In this document: piece by piece, positions 25,718-34,399 of the stretch | Layout: each line of letters begins with the position of its first letter | Position numbering within the stretch: position 1 is the first letter of the stretch | NCBI RefSeq assembly: GCF_034661295.1 | Contig: NZ_CP141062.1 | Coordinates: 496,001-560,000, forward strand | Origin: Faecalibacter sp. LW9 | Lineage (GTDB): Bacteria; Bacteroidota; Bacteroidia; Flavobacteriales; Weeksellaceae | Reading direction: 5' to 3' | DNA length: 64,000 nucleotides | The notes under the pieces: model-generated | Seen by the model: the letters and a program-made list of their open reading frames with translations, nothing else | Told to the model about the DNA's origin: nothing | The model's database searches: none | Position numbers and translations under genes: made by a program

Positions 25718-25800
25718 AAGTTTTAAGTATTACGTTTTACGTCTTACGACAAACGTATAAATGAGTCCACGTAGAACGTATTACATACTACGTAAAACTT
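25718..25800. repeat. Imperfect inverted repeat between ferredoxin and polA
   Basis: The left arm starting AAGTTTTAAGTATTACG and the reverse complement of the right arm (AAGTTTTACGTAG...TAATACG) share about 24 aligned positions with one indel of 7. ACGT recurs throughout. It fills nearly the whole gap between two minus-strand genes and has no T run. It resembles intergenic palindromic repeats common in Flavobacteria. Confidence 0.45.
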
Positions 25801-25805
25801 GTCCA

Positions 25806-26138
25806 TTAATATTCTGGTGCTAATTCGACCACTAATCCGTCCATCTCTTCCGTGATATGCAACTGACATCCTAAACGAGAATTCTCTTGCACATTGAAAG
25901 CTTCACTCAACATGGCATCTTCGTCGGGATTCATTTCAGGTAAATTGATTTCAGGTGTATGCACATAACATTGACAAGATGCACACATCGCCATACCACC
26001 ACAAACACCAATCGTTCCTTCTGGCGCTAATTCGTATGCACGTGTTAGTTCCATAATATTCATGTTCATATCAGTTGGCGCATCCACTTCATGTTTTACA
26101 CCGTCGCGATCTATAATTGTAATTTTAATATCTGCCAT
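25806..26138 (-). CDS. 2Fe-2S ferredoxin, adrenodoxin type
   Basis: A 110-residue plant/adrenodoxin-type ferredoxin. The four cluster cysteines are visible: GVCGGMAMCASCQCYV holds three (C-x5-C-x2-C) and RLGCQLH the fourth. The MNMNIMELTRAYELAPEGTIG segment and PEMNPDEDAML acidic patch are typical of electron-donor ferredoxins used with iron-sulfur cluster assembly or P450-like partners. A type-2 ferredoxin reductase is encoded about 2 kb away, a possible partner. Confidence 0.9.
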   Translation of the reverse strand: MADIKITIIDRDGVKHEVDAPTDMNMNIMELTRAYELAPEGTIGVCGGMAMCASCQCYVHTPEINLPEMNPDEDAMLSEAFNVQENSRLGCQLHITEEMDGLVVELAPEY

Positions 26139-26155
26139 TTTATTCTTTCTTCCTA

Positions 26156-26163
26156 CAAAAATA
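26156..26163 (-). promoter_or_regulatory. -7 box for the ferredoxin gene
   Basis: Minus-strand TATTTTTG matches TAnnTTTG, 17 bases before the ATG at 26138. Confidence 0.45.
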
Positions 26164-26281
26164 AGAATACTTACTCCACTAAAAAAGGATTATACGTTTT
26201 GTCTAAATTTTAGCATTAATTTAAAATAATTCTTGTTACGAAATGTGCAATTTTGATACTAATTGGTAAAATTGAAATGTT

Positions 26282-27073
26282 ATGAATGCACACGAAATAG
26301 ATTACGAGATTTTTGGAGAAGAAATGCAATTCGTCGAAATCGAGTTGGATCCACAAGAAACAGTAGTAGCCGAAGCCGGAAGTTTTATGATGATGGAAGA
26401 TGGCATTAAAATGGAAACCATATTTGGGGATGGTTCGCGTCAATCGGGCGGAATTTTCGGAAAATTAATGAACGCCGGAAAACGCATGTTAACGGGTGAA
26501 GGTTTATTTATGACCACGTATACCAACTACGGACATGGCAAGAAAAAAGTTTCTTTCGCTTCACCTTATCCTGGAAAAATTGTTCCAATCGACTTACAAG
26601 AATACAATGGAAAATTCATTTGTCAGAAAGATGCCTTTTTATGTGCAGCGAAAGGAGTTGCTGTCGGAATTGAATTCAACCGTAAGTTAGGAACGGGATT
26701 ATTTGGTGGTGAAGGTTTCATTATGCAAAAACTAGAAGGAGACGGAATGTCTTTTATTCATGCTGGAGGAACATTGCACAAAAAGGTATTACAACCGGGT
26801 GAAGTTTTAAAAGTGGATACCGGATGTATTGTTGGGTTTGAACAAACCGTCAATTACGACATCGAATTTGTTGGTGGAATAAAAAATACATTATTCGGTG
26901 GTGAAGGGGTATTCTTCGCCACCTTACGTGGACCTGGAACAGTCTATGTCCAATCGTTACCATTTAGCCGTTTAGCAGATCGTATTATTGCTCATGCACC
27001 ATCAGCGGGTGGTTCATCGCAAGGCGAAGGTTCAATTTTGGGAGGATTAGGACGTTTAATGGACGGAGATTAG
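26282..27073 (+). CDS. AIM24 / TIGR00266 family protein
   Basis: A 263-residue protein of the AIM24 (TIGR00266) family, which adopts a beta-sandwich made of repeated glycine-rich strands. Seen are [27 protein letters not shown], a glycine-rich [42 protein letters not shown] and [14 protein letters not shown]. The bacterial role is not known. Stands alone with its own terminators after it. Confidence 0.88.
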   Translation: MNAHEIDYEIFGEEMQFVEIELDPQETVVAEAGSFMMMEDGIKMETIFGDGSRQSGGIFGKLMNAGKRMLTGEGLFMTTYTNYGHGKKKVSFASPYPGKIVPIDLQEYNGKFICQKDAFLCAAKGVAVGIEFNRKLGTGLFGGEGFIMQKLEGDGMSFIHAGGTLHKKVLQPGEVLKVDTGCIVGFEQTVNYDIEFVGGIKNTLFGGEGVFFATLRGPGTVYVQSLPFSRLADRIIAHAPSAGGSSQGEGSILGGLGRLMDGD

Positions 27074-27104
27074 GAATAAGGTTGATGTTAAAATTTAATC
27101 TAAC

Positions 27105-27157
27105 CGTGTCAAGAGTTTAAAACCTTGACACGTTTTTTTTTGAGTTCAATTGAGCTC
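27105..27157 (+). terminator. Double terminator after the AIM24 gene
   Basis: CGTGTCAAG and CTTGACACG form a 9-bp stem at 27105-27132 followed by a T run; a second hairpin, GAGTTCA/TGAGCTC at 27142-27157, also ends in a T run. The core GTCAAG...CCTTGAC is the same as in the palindromic repeat array at 44.3 kb. Confidence 0.75.
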
Positions 27158-27342
27158 TTTTTTTATCTCTAGTAGTTATGGTTTTCATAAAATTTAACCT
27201 TGGAATTTCACGGATTGAAAATAAAAGATAAATAATTTGTATCCCTTTAAAATGAAGTCCACAATAAATTCGATTAAATACTTAAAACAGCTTTTATGTT
27301 CAAAAATTGCACTAAATTATAACAACCTAAACAACTTAACCT
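27158..27342. other. Intergenic region upstream of the PAS-LuxR regulator
   Basis: About 185 bases with no open frame of note. It must hold the promoter of the regulator, but I see no exact TAnnTTTG box at a usual distance. It has no other clear structure. Confidence 0.4.
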
Positions 27343-28104
27343 ATGCAAAATGAACATTTAAACACTTTGCAAACCATTTGGAATTCGATTGTGAAGACCA
27401 ACGAGGAATCGGAATATTTAACCGATTATAATTTTGAACATTTACTCAATCTTTTTAAGGTTGGGGATTTCTACTATTACATTTTTAATTTACAGACTTC
27501 CCAAGTAGAATTTATAAGTCCAAGCGTCGAAACCATCACTGGAATTTCACCTGAAAATTTTACCCCTCGTAAATTTCTTCAAATGATACATCCGGCTGAT
27601 TATACCCATTATCTGAACAGTGAAGCAACAGCAATAAAATTTGCCATGAATTTTGATGCTAAAAGATTAGTAAAATATAAGGTGCGAACAGATTTTAGAT
27701 TGATCAATACCAAAGGGGAAACCTTACGAATTTTACAACATTTGCATCCTTTACAAATTTCGAAAGCGGGCGGTATCATTCGTTGTCTGGGCATACATAC
27801 CGATATTTCGTACCTGAATGTCATGGGAAGACCCATCTTATCCTTTATTGGAATGGACGGTGAACCAAATTTTATTGATCTGGAAATTATTGAAAAATTT
27901 AAGCCAACAAAAGAGATTTTAACCGCTCGAGAAAAAGAATTATTACGCTATTTGTTCAAAGGACAAAGCAGCAAACAAATTGCTTATCATCTGTCATTAA
28001 GCGAAGCAACGGTAAATACACACCGCAGAAACATTTTAGCCAAAACATCATGTAATTCGATACAAGAGGTCATTTACAAAGCCATTGAAAATGGATGGAT
28101 ATAA
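27343..28104 (+). CDS. PAS-domain LuxR-type transcriptional regulator
   Basis: A 253-residue one-component regulator. The middle is a PAS domain (about 40-150: FYYYIFNLQTSQVEFISPSVETITGISPENFTPRKFLQMIHPADY), and the C-terminus a LuxR/GerE helix-turn-helix: LTAREKELLRYLFKGQSSKQIAYHLSLSEATVNTHRRNIL (190-235). The ligand is unknown. No receiver domain is present, so it senses directly or by partner. Monocistronic with a terminator after it. Confidence 0.9.
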   Translation: MQNEHLNTLQTIWNSIVKTNEESEYLTDYNFEHLLNLFKVGDFYYYIFNLQTSQVEFISPSVETITGISPENFTPRKFLQMIHPADYTHYLNSEATAIKFAMNFDAKRLVKYKVRTDFRLINTKGETLRILQHLHPLQISKAGGIIRCLGIHTDISYLNVMGRPILSFIGMDGEPNFIDLEIIEKFKPTKEILTAREKELLRYLFKGQSSKQIAYHLSLSEATVNTHRRNILAKTSCNSIQEVIYKAIENGWI

Positions 28105-28132
28105 AAAAGGCATCAATTCCTTGATGCCTTTT
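28105..28132. terminator. Bidirectional terminator after the PAS-LuxR gene
   Basis: AAAAGGCATCAA and TTGATGCCTTTT form a 12-bp stem with a TTCC loop; it lies between convergent genes. Confidence 0.85.
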
Positions 28133-28152
28133 ATAATATGTTTAAATTGTAA

Positions 28153-29205
28153 TTAATCAATTGCTTTTACTACTGCTTTTTCTGCTTCTTTACGCGTTCC
28201 GTCAAATCCATCCACACCAGAAACGGTTGTATATTTTAAGACAAATTTCTTTCCTGGGTTTAATTTATTGTAAACCGATTGACACATTAAAGTGGCTTCG
28301 TGGAATCCACATAAAATTAATTTTAATTTTCCAGGATACGTGTTTACATCTCCAATCGCATAAATTCCTTCGATGTTCGTTTGATAATCTAACGAGTTAT
28401 CGACTTTAATCGCATTCTTCTCAATTTCTAATCCCCATTCAGCAATAGGACCTAATTTAGGTGATAATCCAAATAATGGAATAAAGTAATCTGTTGCTAA
28501 ATCAAAAGTTTCACCTTCTTTCTCTACTACGATTGCTTCTACTTTTCCATCACCTTTGATTCCAACCACCTCTGCCGGTGTAACTAAATTGATTTTTCCT
28601 TGTTGTTTTAATTCAATGACTTTATCCACAGAATCTAAAGCTCCACGGAACTCATTACGACGGTGAATTAAAGTTACCTCTGACGCAACCTCTGCTAAGA
28701 AGATCGACCAGTCTAATGCTGAATCTCCACCTCCTGCAATGACAATTTTCTTGTCGCGGAATTGCTCTGGATTTTTTACAAAGTACTCTACACCTTTTTC
28801 TTCGTAATCTGCTAAATTTTCAATTAAAGGTTTACGTGGTTCGAATGAACCTAATCCACCTGCAATTGCTACTGCTTTACCATGAACTTGTGTTCCCTTA
28901 TTTGTCGTAACGATAAAAGTACCGTCTTCTTGCTTATCGATTGTCGTTGCTTGCTCTGATAATGTAAATCCTGGCTCAAATTGTTTAATTTGCTCCATTA
29001 GATTATCAATTAATTCTCCTGCACCAACCGACGGATAACCTGGAATATCGAAAATAGGTTTTTTAGGATATAATTCTGCTAATTGTCCTCCGGGTTGAGG
29101 TAAAGCATCAATAATGTGACATCTTAATTTTAATAAACCTGCTTCGAACACAGCGAATAATCCTGTTGGTCCAGCACCGATAATAATTATATCTGTTTGA
29201 ATCAT
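28153..29205 (-). CDS. Ferredoxin--NADP+ reductase, type 2 (thioredoxin-reductase-like)
   Basis: A 350-residue FAD/NADPH flavoprotein. FAD site IIIGAGPTGLFAVFEAGLL at the N-terminus, PGGQLAELYPKKPIFDIPGYP, the NADPH site IVIAGGGDSALDWSIFLAEVA, and IYAIGDVNTYPGKLKL for the second FAD contact. There is no redox-active CxxC between the domains, so it is the ferredoxin reductase type (YumC-like), not thioredoxin reductase. The nearby adrenodoxin-type ferredoxin may be a partner, which is inference. Confidence 0.92.
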   Translation of the reverse strand: MIQTDIIIIGAGPTGLFAVFEAGLLKLRCHIIDALPQPGGQLAELYPKKPIFDIPGYPSVGAGELIDNLMEQIKQFEPGFTLSEQATTIDKQEDGTFIVTTNKGTQVHGKAVAIAGGLGSFEPRKPLIENLADYEEKGVEYFVKNPEQFRDKKIVIAGGGDSALDWSIFLAEVASEVTLIHRRNEFRGALDSVDKVIELKQQGKINLVTPAEVVGIKGDGKVEAIVVEKEGETFDLATDYFIPLFGLSPKLGPIAEWGLEIEKNAIKVDNSLDYQTNIEGIYAIGDVNTYPGKLKLILCGFHEATLMCQSVYNKLNPGKKFVLKYTTVSGVDGFDGTRKEAEKAVVKAID

Positions 29206-29244
29206 TTTGTTTAAAACTTATTTAGAATACGACTAAATTGTTCG

Positions 29245-29252
29245 CAAATTTA
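29245..29252 (-). promoter_or_regulatory. -7 box for the ferredoxin reductase gene
   Basis: Minus-strand TAAATTTG matches TAnnTTTG, 39 bases before the ATG at 29205. Confidence 0.45.
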
Positions 29253-29311
29253 GTGAAATTGAACCATTTAAATGATGATTATCGTCAGAACTCTGTTAAT
29301 ATTTCATAAAA

Positions 29312-29340
29312 AAAAGCAGATTCGTAATGAATCTGCTTTT
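29312..29340 (-). terminator. Terminator after tRNA-Met
   Basis: AAAAGCAGATTC and GAATCTGCTTTT form a 12-bp stem with a 5-base loop, ending in a T run on the minus strand directly after the tRNA. Confidence 0.8.
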
Positions 29341-29347
29341 GAGTTCG

Positions 29348-29421
29348 TAGCGAAGAGCAGAATCGAACTGCCGACCTCAGGGTTATGAATCCTGCGCTCT
29401 AACCATCTGAGCTACCTCGCC
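29348..29421 (-). tRNA. tRNA-Met (anticodon CAU), probably the elongator
   Basis: Reading the minus strand gives a 74-base cloverleaf: acceptor GGCGAGG paired with CTTCGCT (two G-U pairs), D arm TAGCTCAG...GAGC, anticodon stem-loop with CAT (plus-strand 29385-29387) in loop TTCATAA, and T arm GGCAG-TTCGATT-CTGCT. CCA is not encoded. The first pair is G-U rather than the mismatched C-A of initiator tRNA, so elongator is likely; a tRNA-Ile with lysidine cannot be excluded. Confidence 0.9.
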
Positions 29422-29440
29422 TTGTTTGTTTTTAGTGGTG

Positions 29441-29473
29441 CAAATATAAGCGCATATTCTGGACTCTACCAAA
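29441..29473 (-). promoter_or_regulatory. Full promoter of tRNA-Met
   Basis: Minus-strand TTTG (29470-29473), a 21-base spacer, then TATATTTG (29441-29448), 19 bases before the mature tRNA. This is a full match to the Bacteroidota sigma consensus TTTG-N19-21-TAnnTTTG. Confidence 0.8.
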
Positions 29474-29652
29474 TGTTTTTTCAAATATTTTTCACTTTTT
29501 TAGGCTTAAACAGGCTAATCTATTGATGTTCATGAAAATAAATTTTAAAATATTTTTTATTTTTTTTATTCAAACGAAGTTTAAAACGATTCATCGACAG
29601 AAAAAATCGATTTTCACCCCCCATTTAAGAATTTGCATCAGCATTTGATTGT

Positions 29653-29660
29653 AATTTTGT
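29653..29660 (+). promoter_or_regulatory. -7 box for the haem-binding protein gene
   Basis: TAATTTTG matches TAnnTTTG; TTTG at 29632-29635 sits 17 bases upstream. It is 20 bases before the TTG start. Confidence 0.5.
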
Positions 29661-29680
29661 AACTCAAAAATAAATTCAAT

Positions 29681-30145
29681 TGAAAAAAAATCGCAATCCT
29701 TATCCTGGGAATTATTACTCTGATTCAATTTATACGAATTGATCAAAACTCATCGACCATCGATAAAGGGCAAGATTTTGCAACCAACGAAGCAATTCCT
29801 GCTGATGTCAGAGCCATTATCAAACGTTCGTGTTATGATTGTCATTCGTTGGAAACGAAATACCCTTGGTACGCCAATGTTGCCCCAGTTTCATGGTGGA
29901 TAAAAGGACATATTAACGAAGGAAGAAAGATGATTAACTTCTCCACGTGGGAAGCGTATAACAACGATGAAAAATCTAGAAAATTGGTCAATAGTATGGC
30001 CTATATCAAACCTGATATGATGCCATTACCAAGTTATGTTTCACAACATCCAGAAGCAAAATTATCCATAAAAGATAAAAAGATCCTTAAAAATTGGATG
30101 AAGGAAGAAGCAGAACAATTGAATCCTAATTTGAAAAAAGATTAG
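29681..30145 (+). CDS. Haem-binding domain protein (Haem_bd family), TTG start
   Basis: A periplasm-facing c-type haem-binding protein. From the TTG at 29681 translation begins MKKIAILILGIITLIQFI, an N-terminal membrane anchor, and then reaches SCYDCHS, a CxxCH haem-attachment motif (about residues 51-55). ETKYPWYANVAPVSWWIKGHI, the NFSTWEAYN segment and MMPLPSYVSQHPEAKLS complete the Haem_bd (PF14376) family pattern. A shorter start at 29849 would remove the haem motif. TTG is the only start that keeps the anchor. Total 154 residues. Confidence 0.83.
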
Positions 30146-30153
30146 TTATAAAA

Positions 30154-30179
30154 AAAGCCTCAGAAGAATCTGAGGCTTT
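30154..30179. terminator. Bidirectional terminator after the haem-binding protein gene
   Basis: AAAGCCTCAG and CTGAGGCTTT form a 10-bp stem with a 6-base loop between convergent genes. Confidence 0.8.
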
Positions 30180-30203
30180 TATATTTTTATAATTAAATCT
30201 TAA

Positions 30204-31385
30204 TTAAGATAATGCTTTCTTAATACGAGACATTGCTTCTTGTAATTCTTCAACAGATGCTGCATAAGAAATACGAATACATTCTTTAGACCCGAAAGCA
30301 GAACCAGAAACGATTGCTACTTGCGCGTATTCTAAGATGTATAATGCTAAATCATCTGCATTATTGATTGTAACGCCATTGTATGTTTTACCAAAAGTTT
30401 CTGAAACGTCTGGAAATAAATAGAACGCACCTTTTGGTTCGTTAACTTTAAATCCCGGAATTTCTTTTGCCCAACCAATCATTAATTCACGACGCTCTGC
30501 AAAAGCATCAATCATGTATTTTACAGAAGATGGATCAGCTTCTAATGCAGTAATAGCAGCACGCTGTGCAATCGCATTTGTACCAGAAGTTACTTGGCCT
30601 TGTAAAGTTTCACACGCTTTCGCTAACCACGCTGGTGCTCCAATGAAACCAATTCTCCATCCCGTCATCGCAAAAGCTTTTGCTAAACCGTTAACCGTAA
30701 CCGTTTGGTTGTACACTTCTGGGAAAGAAGCAATACTTACGTTTTTCTCTCCGTAAACGATATGCTCATAGATTTCATCAGAGATAATGATCACATTGGG
30801 GTGTTTCGCTAAAACTGTAGCTAAACCTTGTAATTCTTCTTTGGTATATACTGATCCTGAAGGATTACATGGAGAAGAATAAATAATTGCTTTTGTTTTA
30901 TCTGTAATTGCAGCCTCTAATTGCGCTGGTGTAATTTTAAAATCATTTTCTAAAGTCGCTTCTACAAACTTTGGTGTACCTCCTGATAATTCAACAATAT
31001 CAGAATAAGATACCCAATAAGGTGTAGGAATGATAACCTCATCACCATCGTCTACAATAGCTTGTAATACATTATAAATCGATTGTTTAGCACCTGTAGA
31101 AACTACAATTTGATTGGCTGTATAGTCAATCTGATTATCTCTTTTAAATTTCTTAACAATCGCTTCTTTTAATTCTGGGTAACCCGCAATTGGCGTATAC
31201 GCAGTATAGTTTTCATCCAATGCTTTTTTAGCCGCATCTTTAATAAAATCAGGTGTATTGAAATCAGGTTCCCCGATACTTAAGCTAATAATATCTAAAC
31301 CTTGCGCTTTTAATTCTCTTGCTTTTGCAGACATCGCAATAGTAGCAGAAGGCTTTAAGTTTTGTAGACGCTTTGAAAGTTGCAT
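30204..31385 (-). CDS. Aspartate aminotransferase-type PLP enzyme (class I/II)
   Basis: PLP-dependent transaminase of fold type I, 393 residues. Motifs: IGEPDFNTPDFIKDAA and YTPIAGYPELKEAI (N-terminal), STGAKQSIYNVLQAI, YSSPCNPSGSVY, ISDEIYEHIVYG and the Schiff-base lysine in NGLAKAFAMTGWRIGFIGAP. The closest match by eye is aspartate aminotransferase of the Ib subgroup; the amino acid specificity cannot be fixed from sequence. Transcribed divergently from tpx. Confidence 0.9.
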   Translation of the reverse strand: MQLSKRLQNLKPSATIAMSAKARELKAQGLDIISLSIGEPDFNTPDFIKDAAKKALDENYTAYTPIAGYPELKEAIVKKFKRDNQIDYTANQIVVSTGAKQSIYNVLQAIVDDGDEVIIPTPYWVSYSDIVELSGGTPKFVEATLENDFKITPAQLEAAITDKTKAIIYSSPCNPSGSVYTKEELQGLATVLAKHPNVIIISDEIYEHIVYGEKNVSIASFPEVYNQTVTVNGLAKAFAMTGWRIGFIGAPAWLAKACETLQGQVTSGTNAIAQRAAITALEADPSSVKYMIDAFAERRELMIGWAKEIPGFKVNEPKGAFYLFPDVSETFGKTYNGVTINNADDLALYILEYAQVAIVSGSAFGSKECIRISYAASVEELQEAMSRIKKALS

Positions 31386-31502
31386 AATAGTTGTGAATTA
31401 TTTGTTTGTGTAAAATTCTAATCTTCTTGCGAAGATAATTTATTCTCTTTAGAAATTGATTAAATTTATCGTGATTTAAATATCCCAAAAATCTTAACAA
31501 TT

Positions 31503-32006
31503 ATGGCTCAAATTACATTCAAAGGGAATCCTATTCATACGAATGGCGAATTACCACAAGTAGGGACAAAAGCTCCTGCATTCGAATTGACGGCAACCGA
31601 TCTAAGCACAAAATCATTAAATGATTATGCAGGTAAAAATGTGGTTTTAAATATTTTCCCAAGTGTAGATACGGGAATCTGTGCACAATCAGTTCGTACG
31701 TTTAATCAAGAATTATCCGCTTTAGAAAATACTGTTGTTTTATGTATTTCTAAAGATTTACCATTTGCATTCAGCCGTTTTTGCGCTGCTGAAGGATTAG
31801 AAGATGTCGTTTCTTTATCAGCTTTTAAAGATGCCTCTTTTGAGGAAGCATATGGCGTTAAAATGACAGAAGGTCCATTGGCAGGCTTATTAAGCCGTGC
31901 AGTAGTCGTAATTAATCCAGAAGGAAATGTCATTTACACGGAACAAGTTCCTGAAATCGCACAAGAACCTTCTTACGAAGCGGCATTAGCTTCGATTAAA
32001 GGATAA
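31503..32006 (+). CDS. tpx: Thiol peroxidase
   Basis: Atypical 2-Cys peroxiredoxin that reduces lipid and other hydroperoxides using thioredoxin. 167 residues. The peroxidatic cysteine is in [18 protein letters not shown] and the resolving cysteine in [21 protein letters not shown], the pattern specific to Tpx. The start at 31503 is the only ATG with the conserved [18 protein letters not shown]. Own terminator after it. Confidence 0.95.
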   Translation: MAQITFKGNPIHTNGELPQVGTKAPAFELTATDLSTKSLNDYAGKNVVLNIFPSVDTGICAQSVRTFNQELSALENTVVLCISKDLPFAFSRFCAAEGLEDVVSLSAFKDASFEEAYGVKMTEGPLAGLLSRAVVVINPEGNVIYTEQVPEIAQEPSYEAALASIKG

Positions 32007-32035
32007 GATTTTATTTTTAAAATTTTGAATAAATA

Positions 32036-32064
32036 AAAAGGTCATCCCATGGGGATGACCTTTT
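32036..32064. terminator. Bidirectional terminator between tpx and the OmpA gene
   Basis: AAAAGGTCATCCC and GGGATGACCTTTT form a perfect 13-bp stem with a 3-base loop. Confidence 0.9.
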
Positions 32065-32083
32065 TTAAGTTATGGATTGAAGA

Positions 32084-33397
32084 TTAGTATCTATCAATAA
32101 CGACTACACGACGGTTACATGCTCTACCTTCAGCAGTATCGTTAGTACATTTTGGATATTGTTCACCAAATGCACGAACTTCTAACTGTTCTGGTTTAAC
32201 ACCTTCGTTAATTAACGCTTGGCGTACAGATTCTGCACGACGGCGAGATAACTTGATGTTATAAGCATCCGAACCAACGCTATCTGCGAATCCATCAACA
32301 AAGTAGTTTCCTCCTTTTTGCTTGATGATATCAGCGGCAATTTTAGCATTTGCTACACCATCTGATGTTAAATCTGCAGAATTGTATTCGAATAATACGT
32401 TTTCGAAGTTAATTTCCTTCACTGGTTCAGGATCAACAACTGGTGGATCAATTGGTTTTGGTTTCTCCACTTTACAACCATTGTTACATGTGTATTCATC
32501 CGTTTCAAACCCGTCTGGACATGGATCATCTGGACATTGATCATCTTTATCAATAATCTTATCTCCATCACGATCAGGACATCCTTGGAATTCTACTAAA
32601 CCTGGCTCATCTGGACATGCATCTTCGAAATCAAATACACCATCCTTGTCTTTATCAGGACATCCATTTGTTCTTGGATCGTCTGTTCTGATTCCTGGTT
32701 CATCTGGACATGCATCTTCATCGTCGCATACGCCATCTTTATCACGGTCTTTACACACTTTTTGACCAAATCGGAAAGCAACTCCTGCTTTCGCTTGGAA
32801 GAAATCAATATAGTCTGATTCCATCGCTGGTACCCAAACATATTGGGTTTCGATGTTAATCCCCACTTTTTGAGAAATCCAGAAGTTAATTCCTAAACCT
32901 CCTGATACGGCGAAGAAATTATTATGTGCATTTTGTGCATTCCCCATAATTTCACCTGCAACATCTTGTCCTCCATCAAAGTGAATTCCACGATATGGAT
33001 GACGATAGAAGTTGGCTCCTGCTCTAAAATAAGGATCAAACCAAGATTCTTCGTTTAAGATATACCCGTTCGTTAACTTATAACGTAACCCCGCACCAAC
33101 CAACGACATAAATTCGTTGTTGTGGTTCAATCGAAAGTTATCCACTTCTCCAATAGATGCTTGTACATCCACTGCAAATGAACGATTTAAAGTTCTCGAA
33201 ATTGTTAATTGTGATGGTGGTGGTACTGCTGACCAATTGTCTGTATCAAAAAATTGATCAAACATTCCACGAACACTATTATGATTCACCGCATGTGCCC
33301 CTGTAGACACATACCATTTTTTTGTTGTATTCTGCGCTTGCGCTTGATTTCCAAATAATCCAATCAAAGCAACCGCTGTAAATAATAATTTTTTCAT
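32084..33397 (-). CDS. OmpA-family outer membrane protein with thrombospondin type 3 repeats
   Basis: A 437-residue outer membrane protein. Signal peptide (1-21, ends AQAQ), an N-terminal beta-barrel (about 25-210), calcium-binding thrombospondin type 3 repeats DRDKDGVCDDEDACPDEPG and CPDKDKDGVFDFEDACPDEPG (about 213-300), a Pro-rich linker, and a C-terminal peptidoglycan-binding OmpA domain (from about 330; FVDGFADSVGSDAYNIKLSRRRAESVRQAL). Third gene of a type IX secretion substrate cluster with PorP/SprF and the large sorted protein. Confidence 0.93.
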   Translation of the reverse strand: MKKLLFTAVALIGLFGNQAQAQNTTKKWYVSTGAHAVNHNSVRGMFDQFFDTDNWSAVPPPSQLTISRTLNRSFAVDVQASIGEVDNFRLNHNNEFMSLVGAGLRYKLTNGYILNEESWFDPYFRAGANFYRHPYRGIHFDGGQDVAGEIMGNAQNAHNNFFAVSGGLGINFWISQKVGINIETQYVWVPAMESDYIDFFQAKAGVAFRFGQKVCKDRDKDGVCDDEDACPDEPGIRTDDPRTNGCPDKDKDGVFDFEDACPDEPGLVEFQGCPDRDGDKIIDKDDQCPDDPCPDGFETDEYTCNNGCKVEKPKPIDPPVVDPEPVKEINFENVLFEYNSADLTSDGVANAKIAADIIKQKGGNYFVDGFADSVGSDAYNIKLSRRRAESVRQALINEGVKPEQLEVRAFGEQYPKCTNDTAEGRACNRRVVVIDRY

Positions 33398-33423
33398 TTG
33401 ATTTTCTTTACGGTTTGAATGAA

Positions 33424-34365
33424 TTATTTATGGTTTGGACTAAAGAAATTCTCGATATTGTATCCAATACTTACAGAGAATCCGTTGTTCCCTTCATTAG
33501 CGATATCTGATAATCCAATGTTATAAGCTGCACCAACATTAAATCTTCCGATTTCTGCCCCTAGTGCTGGCGATACAACAGTTGCTTGATTATCATCTCC
33601 CCAAAAATCGGTACGGTAATTTGCTCCAACCCAAACAGCATTCTCGTTCATTTTAAATTTGGCACGTAAATTCGCGTCTAAACGACTTTCACTTGCTTCA
33701 TTCATACGATATGCAACCATTGGTTCTAATTCAAAATTCGAAGAAACATTAATGCGTTTCCCTAACATTCCGTAATAGAATACTGGATTAGGCTCTAATT
33801 CATTCACGATTGGTGAATTATAACTCAACGGAATATCTAAAACCGATGCAGCTAATGTCCAACCTTTGTATTGTACAGATGCTCCTAAGTTTAAGTAAGG
33901 AACATATACTGCTGACTGATCCATGTATAATGGATCATATAAGTCTTCCGGTTGTCCAGTATAACGGATTCCCGCAAAACTTAACGATGAACCAAATGAA
34001 AATTGTCCATCCTGACGGTTTTCAAACTCTCCGATTGGAATGTGATAAGCGGCTGCTAAATTGAAAGAACTTGTTGAGGTATTCCCATTTTTATCTTTCA
34101 TAAAATAAGCACCAACGGCTAAACGATCAACCACCACCCCATGAATACTTGAAATAGAAGTTTCTGGTCCGTTTGGTAAATTATTCCATTGTCTACGGTG
34201 AGATAATTTGAATGCTATATCGTCTGTAATCCCTGCAAATGCCGGATTGATTAAAAACTTTTCTGATGTAAAATATTGTTCATCGAAAGGTAAGCTCGAT
34301 TGCCCAAAGGCAACCGAAGCTGTTAATATCGTAAGTACTGATAGTACGTGTTTAATCTTCTTCAT
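33424..34365 (-). CDS. Type IX secretion system membrane protein, PorP/SprF family
   Basis: A 313-residue outer membrane protein with a signal peptide (ends VAFGQ). The family signature QYFTSEKFLINPAFAGITDDIAFKLSHRRQWNNLPNGPET (N-P-A-x-A-G and R-x-Q-W) is intact. PorP/SprF proteins attach type B sorted type IX substrates to the cell surface. It lies 34 bases after the gliding-motility-type protein, which should be its partner. Confidence 0.93.
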   Translation of the reverse strand: MKKIKHVLSVLTILTASVAFGQSSLPFDEQYFTSEKFLINPAFAGITDDIAFKLSHRRQWNNLPNGPETSISSIHGVVVDRLAVGAYFMKDKNGNTSTSSFNLAAAYHIPIGEFENRQDGQFSFGSSLSFAGIRYTGQPEDLYDPLYMDQSAVYVPYLNLGASVQYKGWTLAASVLDIPLSYNSPIVNELEPNPVFYYGMLGKRINVSSNFELEPMVAYRMNEASESRLDANLRAKFKMNENAVWVGANYRTDFWGDDNQATVVSPALGAEIGRFNVGAAYNIGLSDIANEGNNGFSVSIGYNIENFFSPNHK

Positions 34366-34399
34366 AATTTGAGATAAATGGATTAATAATTAATGTGGA

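Noticed and set aside
26216-26443. Minus-strand frame overlapping the AIM24 gene start
   Set aside because: Antisense to a well-supported gene and without features.
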